Made by a program: the position numbers and the translations under genes. 64,000 nucleotides of DNA, from assembly GCF_014701095.1 (NCBI RefSeq), contig NZ_AP023439.1, positions 3,398,001 to 3,462,000 of the forward strand, in the 5' to 3' direction. Shown in pieces: positions 53,390 to 62,532 of this stretch (within the stretch, counting starts at the first letter, position 1; the number at the start of each line of letters is the position of its first letter). This DNA comes from Streptomyces tuirus. GTDB lineage: Bacteria; Actinomycetota; Actinomycetes; Streptomycetales; Streptomycetaceae. Below the pieces are notes generated by a model. It made no database searches, had not been told where the DNA came from, and was given only the letters and a program-made list of their open reading frames with translations.

Positions 53390-55008
53390 GCGTCAGCGGA
53401 CCCCACCGGCTCGAGGAGCTGGCGGGCCGGGGCGGGAAGTGGCTGGGTCTGTCCGCCGCGGCCCCCGAGCGGCACTCCGGGGCCGTGGTCGCGGACCGGT
53501 TCGACCGGATCGCCTGGCGCGACACCTGTGAGCAGTCGGCCGGGCTGCGCGAGCTGGCCGGGGAACTGAGCGACCGCTACGACCACGCCGGCGACCTCCT
53601 GGCCGACACGTTCCTGGCCGCCTACAAGGCCAGGCCCCGGTTGCGGGAGCCCGCCGAGATGGACCCCTCCCGGCTCGTCAACCACCAGGTCGTCAGCTCA
53701 CTGGTGGCGTCCCCGGAGTTCACCGAACTGCACCGGGAGACCGCCGGCGACCCCTACGCCGCCGCCATGGCCGTACTCGCCCAGGCCGCCGCGCTGCGGG
53801 GGCTGCTGGAGCGTACGCGGCAGGCCCGCGAGCAGGCCGGGCGGCAGAAGCGGGCCCAGCGGGACGTGGCGGACGCGGCCGACGCCGTGAGCGAGGCGCT
53901 CCGGCGGGCCGCCGCCGATGCCGAGGCGGACGGCACGGTGCCCGGTCCGGCCGCCGATGCCGTGGAACAGGCGATCCAGGCCGCCGAGACCGCCGAAGCC
54001 GCCGGGCGGCGGGCCGCCCGGGACGCCGCGCAGGCCCTCGCCGCGGCGGCCCCCGGGATCGGCGCCGCCGCCCGGACCTCTGCCGCGCAGGCCGCCGCGG
54101 CCGTGCGGGAGGAGGCCGCGCTGATGCGGGCCTGGGGCGTCGGATCCGCCGAGCTGGAGCGGCTGCCGTTCGGCCGGCGTGCCCTGCTCGCCGAACGGCT
54201 GCGCACCGGCCGGCTCGCGCAGTGGGCCGAGCTGATCGGCCGCTTCCGGCAGATGGCCGGCGGCGAGCGCGCCCGCAAGGTGGAGAACGCCACCGGGGAG
54301 CTGGTCGGCGTGACCCTGGGCGACGATCTGTCCCGTGTCATCCCCTCCGAGCTCGCGAACCTCGGCCTGCCCGAGCTGCGCGCGGTGTTCGCCGTGCGCT
54401 ACGCCGCCGGGGAGCTGATGCTCTACGACAGCCAGGGCGAGCAGGCCACCGGCCGGGGCGCGATCATCGCCTGCGTGGACACCTCGCACTCCATGTACGA
54501 GGCGGGGCCGGGCGGCATCACCCGGGAGGCGTGGGCCAAGGCGTGCGCGCTGGCACTGCTGGACCAGGCCCGTCACGCGGGACGCGACTTCGTCGGCATC
54601 CTCTTCTCCGCCGCCGACCGGCTGAAGGTCTTCCGCTTCCCGGCCGACGAGCCCGCGGGCATCGCCCGGACACTCGACTTCGCGGAGACCTTCCTCGGCG
54701 GCGGCACCAGCTACCAGCGACCGTTGTCGGCGGCCGCCGACCTTCTGGAGGAGGAGTTCAACGACGCCTCCCGCAGGCGCGGCGACATCGTGATGATCAC
54801 CGACGACGACTGCGGCGTCACCGAGGAGTGGACACGCGCCTGGAACGAGGCCAAGCACCGCCTGGGCTTCCGGCTCTTCGGCGTTGCCGTGGGCGCCCCA
54901 CGGGTCGCGGCGACCGACTCGGTCCTGGACACCCTCTGCGACAACCTCCGCGCGGTGGAGGACCTCACGGACGTCCACGCGGCCGCGGACCTCTTCCGGG
55001 TGATCTGA
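53386..55008 (+). CDS. VWA-domain protein (ViaA-like), partner of the MoxR ATPase
   Basis: 540 aa. The N-terminal half is Ala/Arg/Glu-rich helical (long coiled coil about 120-235). The C-terminal VWA domain (about 355-540) has the MIDAS motif IIACVDTSHSMYE (D-x-S-x-S), Thr in LGGGTSYQRPL and Asp in IVMITDDDCG. MoxR-VWA pairs of the RavA-ViaA type act as chaperone-like complexes on metalloprotein or membrane targets. The start GTG 53386 overlaps the ATPase stop, so translation is coupled. Confidence 0.9.
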   Translation: MSVSGPHRLEELAGRGGKWLGLSAAAPERHSGAVVADRFDRIAWRDTCEQSAGLRELAGELSDRYDHAGDLLADTFLAAYKARPRLREPAEMDPSRLVNHQVVSSLVASPEFTELHRETAGDPYAAAMAVLAQAAALRGLLERTRQAREQAGRQKRAQRDVADAADAVSEALRRAAADAEADGTVPGPAADAVEQAIQAAETAEAAGRRAARDAAQALAAAAPGIGAAARTSAAQAAAAVREEAALMRAWGVGSAELERLPFGRRALLAERLRTGRLAQWAELIGRFRQMAGGERARKVENATGELVGVTLGDDLSRVIPSELANLGLPELRAVFAVRYAAGELMLYDSQGEQATGRGAIIACVDTSHSMYEAGPGGITREAWAKACALALLDQARHAGRDFVGILFSAADRLKVFRFPADEPAGIARTLDFAETFLGGGTSYQRPLSAAADLLEEEFNDASRRRGDIVMITDDDCGVTEEWTRAWNEAKHRLGFRLFGVAVGAPRVAATDSVLDTLCDNLRAVEDLTDVHAAADLFRVI

Positions 55009-55132
55009 CGCCGGTCACGCAGCCGCCCTCACCGTCCAGCGCGGCGAACCCGGCGTCCGGCGTGGGGTGGAGTTCATCTCCGGTGACTCCGGGCCGCCGC
55101 CCGGAACAAACGCCGGCCCAGCCGACCCGCCC

Positions 55133-55447
55133 CTACGTGTCCGTCGCGGGCAGGCGCAGCCCCCGTGACTCGGCGACGCGCAGGGCATCTGTCAGGCACT
55201 CGGCGAGACGAAGGCCGGCAAAACGGATCTCCCTGTACGGCGAGGCCGGGTCGTCCAGCACGCTGCGGGCGAGGTCGAGCACGTCGGCGCCGGTGGCGAG
55301 CTGGACGGCCTCCAGCTCGTCGGCGAGACGGGAGAGGCGGCTGAAGTTGTCGTCAGTCACCAGGTAGCAGGGTTTGCCGTCGAGCGACGGCCAGGGCAGG
55401 AGCCGGGGCGGCGGCGTGATGTGCGCCTGATCAGTGGGGCGTTCCAT
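55133..55447 (-). CDS. Small accessory protein, unknown (with the 55447-55797 gene)
   Basis: 104 aa, soluble: LLPWPSLDGKPCYLVTDDNF, then SRLSRLADELEAVQLATGAD and RFAGLRLAECLTDALRVAES. Similar small proteins are common in Streptomyces next to GntR regulators and plasmid-type DNA; no function is known. Its ATG overlaps the upstream stop (TGATG), so the two genes are translationally coupled. Confidence 0.65.
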   Translation of the reverse strand: MERPTDQAHITPPPRLLPWPSLDGKPCYLVTDDNFSRLSRLADELEAVQLATGADVLDLARSVLDDPASPYREIRFAGLRLAECLTDALRVAESRGLRLPATDT

Positions 55448-55797
55448 CAGGCGGCCACCTTCCGCGCGCCGATCAGGTGTTGGTCGAGATCGATCCCGAA
55501 GTCGGCAGCGAGCACGAGGGCCAGGCGGCGCCGTTCCTGGAGAGCGGCTTCCCGTTCTTGGGTGGCGACATAGGGGCGGACGAGGGCGGAGGCGCCCCCG
55601 TCGAGAGGACTGTGCAGGCCGTACGGCGAACGGTGGCGGGGGAGCTGCGGCGGCCGGGATGCGGAGGGGCAGCTCACGAGGGTGAGGTGCACGTGGGGGA
55701 AGAGGTGCCGTCGGGGACGCCCCCTACGCCGTTTCCCGGTGCCGGGGGCGAAGAGGAGGCGCAGCCAGTGGAGGGCCCGGGGGATAAGGTCGTGCAT
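55447..55797 (-). CDS. Small basic protein of unknown function
   Basis: 116 aa: N-terminal DLIPRALHWLRLLFAPGTGK then Arg-rich RRRGRPRRH, a Pro/Ser linker, and RPYVATQEREAALQERRRLA then LVLAADFGIDLDQHLIG at the end. This pattern (short helix, Arg-rich patch, C-terminal helix) is common in Streptomyces accessory genes. It diverges from the GntR gene at 55957 across about 160 bp holding a candidate operator. Confidence 0.65.
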   Translation of the reverse strand: MHDLIPRALHWLRLLFAPGTGKRRRGRPRRHLFPHVHLTLVSCPSASRPPQLPRHRSPYGLHSPLDGGASALVRPYVATQEREAALQERRRLALVLAADFGIDLDQHLIGARKVAA

Positions 55798-55889
55798 GTC
55801 GACGCTCCTTGTAAGCGTTGGCCGTGCCCCGGGAGGTCTGGCCACCTCGCCGGGGTCTTTTCTGTCTTCGACGCTACACCCAGCTATAG

Positions 55890-55913
55890 CCCTCTACATA
55901 CAAGTACAGAGGG
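55890..55913. promoter_or_regulatory. Candidate GntR operator and overlapping promoter
   Basis: CCCTCT (55890-55895) and AGAGGG (55908-55913) flank ATACAAGTA-like sequence, upstream of the gntR -10 (TACGTT at 55945-55950, 7 nt before ATG 55957, leaderless). The position between divergent genes fits a GntR-type autoregulated operator. Confidence 0.45.
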
Positions 55914-55956
55914 ATCCACACGATCGTGCAGGTCGGCACCGCTCTACGTTGGACGT

Positions 55957-56244
55957 ATGAGCGATAAAGCAGCTCCCAAGACTCAGCTGGACCCCGTGAG
56001 CGCCAGACCGCTCTATGTGCAGCTGGCCGACGTGATCGCCGGCAAGATCTCGTCCGGAGAGCTGGCGCCGGACAGGCCCATCCCCTCCGAGAACCATCTC
56101 GCCGACGAGTACGGCGTGGCACGACTCACCGCACGGCGGGCCGCACAGGAACTCCGCGAGCGCGGCTTGATCGTCACCGTGCGAGGCAAGGGATCCTTCG
56201 TTCTCGAACAGCCGGCTGACGACACGCCCAAGCCCAGCGAGTAG
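55957..56244 (+). CDS. GntR-family winged-helix regulator (single domain)
   Basis: 95 aa: PLYVQLADVIAGKISSGELA, then SENHLADEYGVARLTARRAA and QELRERGLIVTVRGKGSFVL. This is a complete GntR N-terminal DNA-binding domain with no effector domain, the form found in KorSA-like plasmid regulators and in accessory regions of Streptomyces. Diverges from the two small genes at 55133-55797. Leaderless start predicted. Confidence 0.9.
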   Translation: MSDKAAPKTQLDPVSARPLYVQLADVIAGKISSGELAPDRPIPSENHLADEYGVARLTARRAAQELRERGLIVTVRGKGSFVLEQPADDTPKPSE

Positions 56245-56261
56245 CAGCAAGGCCCGTCCCG

Positions 56262-56909
56262 CTACTCCGGCTTGTACGCCAGGAACGTGCCGTACTGTCT
56301 CCCGCCCCCCTCCTCCGGTTCCTGCACCACCCGCGTCGTGACCACCAGCCCCGCCTGCCCGAGCAGTTCCGCGATCCGGGCCGGCGGCAGCAGACGCGAC
56401 TCGTAGGACACCGGATGGTCGCCGTACGCGCGCGTGGGGCGCAGGTGCTCGCCGTTGCCCACATGGCCGGCCAGCATCAGCCGGCCACCCGGCGCGAGGG
56501 TGCGGCGGAACTCCGCGAAGGCGGTCGGCAGCCACTGCGTCGGGGTGTGGTGGGTGGTGTAGTACGCGAGGATGCCGCCGAGTTCGCCGTCGGCGATGTC
56601 CAGCGCGGTCATCGAGTCGACGGTGAAGCGGAGTTCCGGATACGCCGCCCGGGCCAGCTCGGTCATCCTCGGTGACACGTCCACGCCGAACACCGGTACG
56701 CCCAGAGCGGCCAGGTGCGCCGTCACCTTGCCCGGACCGCAGCCCAGGTCGGCGACCGGCCCGAGAGGCACGGCGAGTTCGCCGAAGGCGGCGAGCATCG
56801 CGCGGGACACCGGGTCCAGCTCGGCCGGCTCCTTGACGAGTCGGGCGCAGTCGGCGGCGACGGTGTCGTAGGACTCCCGGATCGCGGTGAGGTGGGCGGG
56901 CTCGGTCAT
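56262..56909 (-). CDS. Class I SAM-dependent methyltransferase
   Basis: 215 aa: SAM motif I VADLGCGPGKVTAHLAALG, motif II VFGVDVSPRMTELARA, then YYTTHHTPTQWLPTAFAEFR, and the post-motif LAPGGRLMLAGHVG. Typical UbiE/methyltransf_25 group, small-molecule type; substrate unknown. ATG 56909 matches the family start. It converges on gntR with 17 bp between stops. Confidence 0.88.
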   Translation of the reverse strand: MTEPAHLTAIRESYDTVAADCARLVKEPAELDPVSRAMLAAFGELAVPLGPVADLGCGPGKVTAHLAALGVPVFGVDVSPRMTELARAAYPELRFTVDSMTALDIADGELGGILAYYTTHHTPTQWLPTAFAEFRRTLAPGGRLMLAGHVGNGEHLRPTRAYGDHPVSYESRLLPPARIAELLGQAGLVVTTRVVQEPEEGGGRQYGTFLAYKPE

Positions 56910-57019
56910 GCCGCGAAGCTGGACGATGGCACTGACACTCCCCGTACGCCGACGCGAGTACGCCGGCTTACTCCCGCTGCAAGACGCCCGCACCGCCCCT
57001 CCCCCGGCACGGTGACAGC

Positions 57020-57526
57020 GTGAAGCCGAAGCCGAAGCCGCAACTCAACCGCCGATCCCGCCGCGCCGCTCTCGTCGTGCACGTCACCGTCTCCGCCGGC
57101 TGGCTGGGGCTCTCGCTCGGGCTGCTCGCGCTCGGGATCACCGCGGCCACCACCGGAACCCCCGTGACCGTGGAGGCCTCCGTCCGGGCGATGAAGCTCT
57201 TCGCCGACTGGCTCCTGCTCCCCGTCGCGTTCCTCACGCTCCTCAGCGGCCTGCTGCTGTCACTGGGCACGAAGTGGGGTCTGGCCAGGTACCGGTGGGT
57301 CTGCACCAAGTTCTGGCTGACCCTCGCCACGACCACCGCCACGGTCTTCGCCCTGCGCCCCGGCGTGAACTCGGCGGTCACGGCCGTCGCCGCGGGCGGA
57401 CCGCTGCCGGACGCCGGTGACGTGCTGTTCGGACCGGTCGTGTCGCTGTCCGCCTACGTCTTCATGACGGTGATCTCCGTCCTCAAGCCATGGGGCAAGA
57501 CCCGCCGTGGCCGCACAACGCCTTAG
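57020..57526 (+). CDS. Four-helix membrane protein
   Basis: 168 aa: basic N terminus (MKPKPKPQLNRRSRRA), then four membrane segments (HVTVSAGWLGLSLGLLALGI; LLLPVAFLTLLSGLLLSLGT; FWLTLATTTATVFAL; VVSLSAYVFMTVISVLKPWG). It resembles the DUF2269-like family of small integral proteins. GTG 57020; no strong ribosome site. It lies just upstream of tetR, on the same strand, and may be under the same regulator. Confidence 0.75.
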   Translation: MKPKPKPQLNRRSRRAALVVHVTVSAGWLGLSLGLLALGITAATTGTPVTVEASVRAMKLFADWLLLPVAFLTLLSGLLLSLGTKWGLARYRWVCTKFWLTLATTTATVFALRPGVNSAVTAVAAGGPLPDAGDVLFGPVVSLSAYVFMTVISVLKPWGKTRRGRTTP

Positions 57527-57531
57527 CCATT

Positions 57532-57550
57532 TGCCTAAAAGGTTTAGGCA
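57532..57550. promoter_or_regulatory. TetR operator
   Basis: TGCCTAAA-AGG-TTTAGGCA, a perfect 8-bp inverted repeat with 3-bp spacer, 36 bp before tetR. Its place and form fit autoregulation by the TetR protein. Confidence 0.65.
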
Positions 57551-57586
57551 TGGGCATACTCCCTTCAGGTAGAAGGGAGAGTCGTC

Positions 57587-58174
57587 ATGGCACGCGTAGG
57601 ACTGACGCCGGAGCGTCTGACCGAGGCCGGTGCCGAGCTCGCCGACGAGGTCGGCTTCGAGCAGGTCACCGTCTCGGCACTCGCCCGGCGGTTCGACGTC
57701 AAGGTCGCGAGCCTGTACTCGCACGTGAAGAACTCCCACGACCTGAAGACGAGAATCGCCCTGCTCGCCCTCGAGGAACTCGCCGACCGGGCCGCCGAAG
57801 CCCTGGCCGGACGGGCCGGCAAGGACGCCCTGTCCGCCCTGGCGAACGTGTACCGCGACTACGCCCGCGAACACCCGGGCCGCTACGCCGCCGCCCAGCT
57901 CCGGCTCGACCCGCGGACCGCGGCCGCGAGCGCCGGTGTCCGGCACGCGCAGATGACCCGGGCGCTGCTGCGCGGCTACGACCTGACGGAACCGGACCAG
58001 ACCCACGCGGTCCGGCTGCTCGGCAGCGTCTTCCACGGCTACGTCAGCCTGGAGCTCGGCGGTGGTTTCAGCCACAGCGCCCCGGACACCGAGGAGACCT
58101 GGGCCCGGATCCTCGAGGCCCTCGACACGCTGCTGCGGAACTGGCCCGCGGCCCCTACCGATCCCCGAGGCTGA
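57587..58174 (+). CDS. TetR/AcrR-family regulator (WHG-type C terminus)
   Basis: 195 aa. N-terminal HTH: LTPERLTEAGAELADEVGFE, then VTVSALARRFDVKVASLYSH and VKNSHDLKTRIA. The C-terminal ligand-binding part has YRDYAREHPGRYAAAQLR, then FHGYVSLELGGGFSHSAP. It is a repressor in most family members. AGAAGGGAGAG precedes ATG 57587. It is followed after 5 bp by the SGNH hydrolase, so they are an operon. Confidence 0.92.
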   Translation: MARVGLTPERLTEAGAELADEVGFEQVTVSALARRFDVKVASLYSHVKNSHDLKTRIALLALEELADRAAEALAGRAGKDALSALANVYRDYAREHPGRYAAAQLRLDPRTAAASAGVRHAQMTRALLRGYDLTEPDQTHAVRLLGSVFHGYVSLELGGGFSHSAPDTEETWARILEALDTLLRNWPAAPTDPRG

Positions 58175-58179
58175 CACCC

Positions 58180-59358
58180 ATGCACACCGAGCACGACTGG
58201 ATCACCACGCCCCTCACGGCGGACCTGCTGCGCGGCGCCCTCGACCTGGAGCGCACCGAGCACGGCCTGCTCCCCCACCGGCTGCCCGCCCGGGCCCGTG
58301 CACAGAACACCAGCCCGCAGCTGTCGATGGCCGAGGCCCAGCCCTCGGGCGTACGCCTGGCGCTGCGCACCGCCGCCACCGCCATCGAGCTGGACACCCT
58401 GCGCACCAAGCGCGACTACGCCGGCTTCCCACCGCGCCCGGACGGACTGTACGACCTGCTCGTCGACGGCGTCCCGGCCGGCCAGGCCGCCGGGACCGGC
58501 GGCAATGTCCTCACCGTCGACCTCGCCACCTGGGACGGCGAGGTCACGCCCGGCCCGGTGGGCACGGTCCGGTTCACCGGCCTGCCCGCCCGGGACAAGG
58601 ACGTCGAGATCTGGCTGCCGCACAACGAGACCACCGAGCTGGTCGCCCTGCGCACGGACGCCCCCGTCGCGCCCGCCCCGGACCGGGGCCGCCGGGTCTG
58701 GCTGCACCACGGCAGCTCGATCAGCCACGGCTCGGACGCCGCGAGCCCCACGGCCATCTGGCCCGCGATCGCCGCGCTGCGGGGCGGGGCCGAGCTGGTC
58801 AACCTCGGCTTCGGCGGCAGCGCGATGCTCGACCCGTTCACCGCGCGCGCCATGCGGGACACCCCGGGCGACCTGATCAGCGTCAAGACGGGCATCAACC
58901 TCGTCAACCAGGACGCGATGCACCTGCGCACCTTCGGACCCGCCGTGCACGGCTTCCTCGACACGATCCGCGACGGACACCCGGACACCCCGCTGCTGCT
59001 CGTCTCCCCCATCCACTGCGCCATCCACGAGGAGACGCCCGGCCCCACCGCCCCCGACCGGGACGAGATGAGCAAGGGCCGGATGGTCTTCGCCGCCATG
59101 GGCGACCCGGCGCAGACGGCCGCGGGCAAGCTCACGCTCACCGTCATCCGCGAGGAACTGGCCCGCATCGTCGAGCAGCGCGCCGCCGACGACCCGAACC
59201 TCCACTACCTCGACGGCCTCGACCTCTACGGCGCGAAGGACGCCGCGGCCCACCCCCTGCCCGACAACGTCCACCCGGACGCGGCCACCCACCGCCACAT
59301 CGGCGACCGCTTCCACGAGCTGGCCTTCGGAGACGGAGGGCCCTTCGCCACGGCGTAG
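58180..59358 (+). CDS. GDSL/SGNH-family hydrolase
   Basis: 392 aa. An N-terminal beta domain (about 1-170) precedes the SGNH catalytic domain: block I WLHHGSSISHGSDAAS (nucleophile Ser), block II LGFGGSAML (Gly), block III VKTGINLVNQ (Asn), block V ADNVHPD-like PDNVHPDAATHRHI (Asp and His). Likely an esterase or acetyl-hydrolase acting on a sugar or lipid ester. There is no signal peptide, so it is cytosolic. Controlled by the preceding TetR. Confidence 0.88.
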   Translation: MHTEHDWITTPLTADLLRGALDLERTEHGLLPHRLPARARAQNTSPQLSMAEAQPSGVRLALRTAATAIELDTLRTKRDYAGFPPRPDGLYDLLVDGVPAGQAAGTGGNVLTVDLATWDGEVTPGPVGTVRFTGLPARDKDVEIWLPHNETTELVALRTDAPVAPAPDRGRRVWLHHGSSISHGSDAASPTAIWPAIAALRGGAELVNLGFGGSAMLDPFTARAMRDTPGDLISVKTGINLVNQDAMHLRTFGPAVHGFLDTIRDGHPDTPLLLVSPIHCAIHEETPGPTAPDRDEMSKGRMVFAAMGDPAQTAAGKLTLTVIREELARIVEQRAADDPNLHYLDGLDLYGAKDAAAHPLPDNVHPDAATHRHIGDRFHELAFGDGGPFATA

Positions 59359-59397
59359 CGACCGGCAGACCGAGAAAGGCCATGGCGGCCGTGAGGG

Positions 59398-60507
59398 TCA
59401 GTAGACGTCCGGCGCGGTGGGCATGGGCGGGTCCGCGGGTGACGCCTCTCGTTCTCCGTGCCAGCGGACCAGCGCGGCCATGATCTGGGACCGGCTCGGC
59501 ACCTGCGTCAGGCCGAGCGGCCGTGCGGCGGCGGTCAGGATCCTCTGGAGCCGGCCGGCGACGACGGGGACGGCCATCCAGTTGAAGCCCCACTCCTCGC
59601 GCAGGGACAGCGCCAGCCGGATGACGTCGGTGAAGACCGACTGCGCCCTCTTGAAGTCGAGGATCATCGGCAGGTCCTCTTCCCAGCCGGCCGAGAGGCC
59701 GGGCCGGATGCCCTCGACGACCCGGCACCATTCGCGCGCCATGCGGCTCTCCTGGTCGGCCGGATAGCGCATCAGGTACAGATGGGTGGCCAGGTCGTAG
59801 AGCGGGTCGCCCAGCATCGCCAGCTCCCAGTCGATGACCCAGAGCCGCTCCCGGGGGTCGACGACGAAGTTCTCCCGGTGCAGGTCCGCGTGCAGCAGGC
59901 AGAAGGGACGCTGCTGAAGTCCCAGCACGTGCTTCCTGAGCAGGGTGAACGATTCCTCCGAGATGCCGAGCGCGTGGAAGAGCCCGGCGAACGTCCGGTG
60001 GTTCTTCTCGTAGACCTGCTCCTCGACGAAGACGATCAGACGCTCCAGGAAGCCGTCGCTGTCACCGTCCTCGGCACGGTCCCGGTCCTGGCAACGCCGC
60101 TCCACACTGAGCATGTCCGGCCTGACCGGCACCATCTCGCGGAAGACGTCCACGATCTGACCGAACGTGGCGTCGGAGACGCGCCGCCCCGGCCTGCGTT
60201 GTTCACCGAGCGTCCGCCCCTCGATGAAGCCCTGGAGCGCCACGCCGCCGACGTCGACGATGTGCGGGACGCGGCTGAGGTGCGGCTGGAGAGCCGTGAG
60301 CAGCTTCTCCTCCGACCCGAAGCACCTGCGGTCGAACCACAGGATCTCGGCCCTCGGCTCACGGACCTTGACGGCTCCCGCCCGGCCCGGCAGCGCGAGG
60401 ACGTACGTCTCGTGGTGATACCCCTTGAGCGGCCCCTTGACCAGGCTCGGGTCGCCGCTCAGCTCCTCGGCTCGCTCTCGAGCACCGGAGACCAAGGGGG
60501 GTGTCAT
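59398..60507 (-). CDS. Aminoglycoside-phosphotransferase-like (APH) kinase
   Basis: 369 aa, APH fold. The N lobe includes LKGYHHETYVLALPGRAGAV then KVREPRAEILWF (catalytic Lys), and the C lobe has the Brenner motif FCLLHADLHRENFVVD (HxDxxxxN) and LWVIDWELAMLGDPLYDLA (metal-binding Asp). The C-terminal third (KRAQSVFTDVIRLALSLREE) is helical. Substrate unknown; the HAD and GntR neighbours suggest a local phosphate-metabolism module rather than drug resistance. ATG 60507. It diverges from the HAD gene. Confidence 0.85.
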   Translation of the reverse strand: MTPPLVSGARERAEELSGDPSLVKGPLKGYHHETYVLALPGRAGAVKVREPRAEILWFDRRCFGSEEKLLTALQPHLSRVPHIVDVGGVALQGFIEGRTLGEQRRPGRRVSDATFGQIVDVFREMVPVRPDMLSVERRCQDRDRAEDGDSDGFLERLIVFVEEQVYEKNHRTFAGLFHALGISEESFTLLRKHVLGLQQRPFCLLHADLHRENFVVDPRERLWVIDWELAMLGDPLYDLATHLYLMRYPADQESRMAREWCRVVEGIRPGLSAGWEEDLPMILDFKRAQSVFTDVIRLALSLREEWGFNWMAVPVVAGRLQRILTAAARPLGLTQVPSRSQIMAALVRWHGEREASPADPPMPTAPDVY

Positions 60508-60744
60508 TCGCTGGTTCAGCCTGTTCCGGTGGTACCGATGGTGTAAGGGGAAACGCACGTTACTCCACCGCACTCGGTTGCCGGAGGAAAACCCGGCCAT
60601 CCGAAGAGCGGGTCCCCTCCCAGGCGTAACCGACGCACACCCGAACGACGACGCAGACCGTCACGACGCCGGACCTGCGCCGTTGGAATGCCAGGACCGA
60701 TGGGCCACACTGGCCCATCGACCACGAGGAGGCCGAGGAGCCCC

Positions 60745-61503
60745 ATGACCGACGCGACCGCCGACGAGGATGCCCTGGTGCGCTTGCTCCGCCCCACCCG
60801 AGCGGTGCTGTTCGACTTCGACGGGCCGGTGTGTGACCTCTTCGGCGGTGCGTCGACGCGAGACGTGGCGGATGAGGTCAAGCGGGCGGCCCGGCAGCAC
60901 TGGGGCACCCTCGACCCGGACGTGAGCGCCTGTGACGACTCGCACGGCATCCTGCTGCGGCTCAGGGACATGTACGACCGGCGGTCACCGGAACATCGCA
61001 GCCGGCGTCCCCTGGAGCTGGCGGAGGGCATCGTCGTGCGGCAGGAGGCCCGAGCGGTCGCGGGCGCCAGGCCGACGCCGTACGTCGGAGACCTCGTGGA
61101 GGCGCTGCTCGGCCTCGGTATGCGGGTGGTCATGGTGAGCAACAACGCCGAGGAGCCGATCCGCACGTATCTGAAGGCGCACGGGCTGGACACGAAGTTC
61201 GAGCGGGTCTTCGGCCGGGACCGGGAGGACGCCCGGCGCATGAAGCCCGACCCGCACTGCATCAAGCGGGCCAGGGAGCACCTGGAACTCCCGGCCGCGT
61301 CCTGCCTGATGGTGGGCGACCAGCTCACCGACCTCAAGGCAGCCCGCTCGGCCGGGACGTGCTTCCTGGGTTACACGGAGGACGAGGCCAAGGCCGAGGA
61401 AATGCGCCGCAGCGGCGCCGACTTCGTGGTTTCCTCACACCTCGCCGTCCTCGCCGCCGCGAGGAGGCTCCTGGGTTCACGGGTGGGCGAGCGCGTCATG
61501 TGA
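60745..61503 (+). CDS. HAD-family hydrolase, copy 1
   Basis: 252 aa phosphatase-like: motif I AVLFDFDGPVCDLFGGA (nucleophile Asp), motif II VVMVSNNAEEPI (Ser/Asn), motif III Lys in RRMKPDPHCIKRA, motif IV LMVGDQLTDLKAARSAG. GAGGAGG and GAGGAG sites precede ATG 60745. It converges on the GntR-like gene at 61496, overlapping 8 nt at the 3' ends. It has clear similarity to the HAD at 62750. Confidence 0.93.
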   Translation: MTDATADEDALVRLLRPTRAVLFDFDGPVCDLFGGASTRDVADEVKRAARQHWGTLDPDVSACDDSHGILLRLRDMYDRRSPEHRSRRPLELAEGIVVRQEARAVAGARPTPYVGDLVEALLGLGMRVVMVSNNAEEPIRTYLKAHGLDTKFERVFGRDREDARRMKPDPHCIKRAREHLELPAASCLMVGDQLTDLKAARSAGTCFLGYTEDEAKAEEMRRSGADFVVSSHLAVLAAARRLLGSRVGERVM

Positions 61504-62362
61504 GGTACGTCCAGGCGGAGTCGAACCAGCTCTGGTGGGTCTCCACGAACACCGTGCCCGGCGAGTAGGGATCCTCGTCCTTGACGTGGTGGGTGAGCTG
61601 GGCCCCCAGGCCGAACACGTCGATGGCCTCGATCTCCCGGCCGTCCTCGAGAACGATCCTGCGCCTGAAGGTCTGGTACGGCCCGTGCAGCGCGGCCTCC
61701 CCGTTGACCAGATACAGCTTGAAAGCCGGCACCAGCCGGGCGTAACGGATCTCGAAGTCGACCGACGGCACGAGGTTCATGGTCCTCAGGTCGCTCAGCA
61801 CGCTGCGCAGCGACGCGGTGTGCCGTCGGGCGATGCCCAGCAGCCGCTCCTTCAGAATGTCCTCGTTGGCGCCGTCCTTCGTACGCCAGTAGGGGAAGTC
61901 GAGGGACTCGTCGGGGAGCAGCATGCGCAGAGTGATGCTCTGCGGGGCGATCAGCTCAGCCCGTATCCGCTCCGTCTGCAGGCGGATGTGCGCGTCCAGC
62001 GACTCCGAGGTCAGCGTGAAGACGTCCAGGGTCACCTCGGGCTGCTCGAATGCCTCGCCGATGAGCGGGCCGAGCGTGACCATGCGGTCGGGCCGTTTAC
62101 TGCTCGTCGGCGAGTGGATCTGCTGGGTCTTGATCACCCGGGATCCGCTCCCCTGGCGCGACTCGATCCAGCCCTCGCTCTTCAGCTCCCTGAGGACCCT
62201 CTGCACGGTGTCGCGGGAGACGCTGAACTCGTCGGCCAGTTCGCGCTGCGGCGGGAGCAACGCGTGGAGGGGGTACCGCCCGTCGGCCATACGCGCCCGC
62301 AGCTCACCCGCGACGCGCTCGAATGACCTGCCGCCGCCCTCGCCGGTGTGCCCCTCACTCAC
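61496..62362 (-). CDS. GntR-family regulator with large C-terminal domain, copy 1
   Basis: 288 aa. GntR winged helix (about 10-80): FERVAGELRARMADGRYPLH, then PQRELADEFSVSRDTVQRVL and LKSEGWIESRQGSGSRVI. A C-terminal domain of about 200 residues (TLRMLLPDESLDFPYWRTKD; FKLYLVNGEAALHGPYQTF; VETHQSWFDSAWTYL) is not a UTRA domain; I do not recognise it, but the same domain ends the gene at the right edge. GTG 62362 is chosen: TACGGT (62369-62374, minus) puts the transcript start exactly on it. Confidence 0.88.
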   Translation of the reverse strand: MSEGHTGEGGGRSFERVAGELRARMADGRYPLHALLPPQRELADEFSVSRDTVQRVLRELKSEGWIESRQGSGSRVIKTQQIHSPTSSKRPDRMVTLGPLIGEAFEQPEVTLDVFTLTSESLDAHIRLQTERIRAELIAPQSITLRMLLPDESLDFPYWRTKDGANEDILKERLLGIARRHTASLRSVLSDLRTMNLVPSVDFEIRYARLVPAFKLYLVNGEAALHGPYQTFRRRIVLEDGREIEAIDVFGLGAQLTHHVKDEDPYSPGTVFVETHQSWFDSAWTYLT

Positions 62363-62532
62363 ACCGCGACCGTACCTCTTCGCACGGACAGCCAAACCAG
62401 TTTCAGTCAACTCTGCGGCAAACTTGACGGCCGGTTAAGGGATCAACAGCCCGGGGCAGAACCACATTGCGACAACCAGTCCAATTGGACCGCAAGTTGA
62501 TCGCTTAACGGGAAGTGGTAGCTGGGGGCGCC

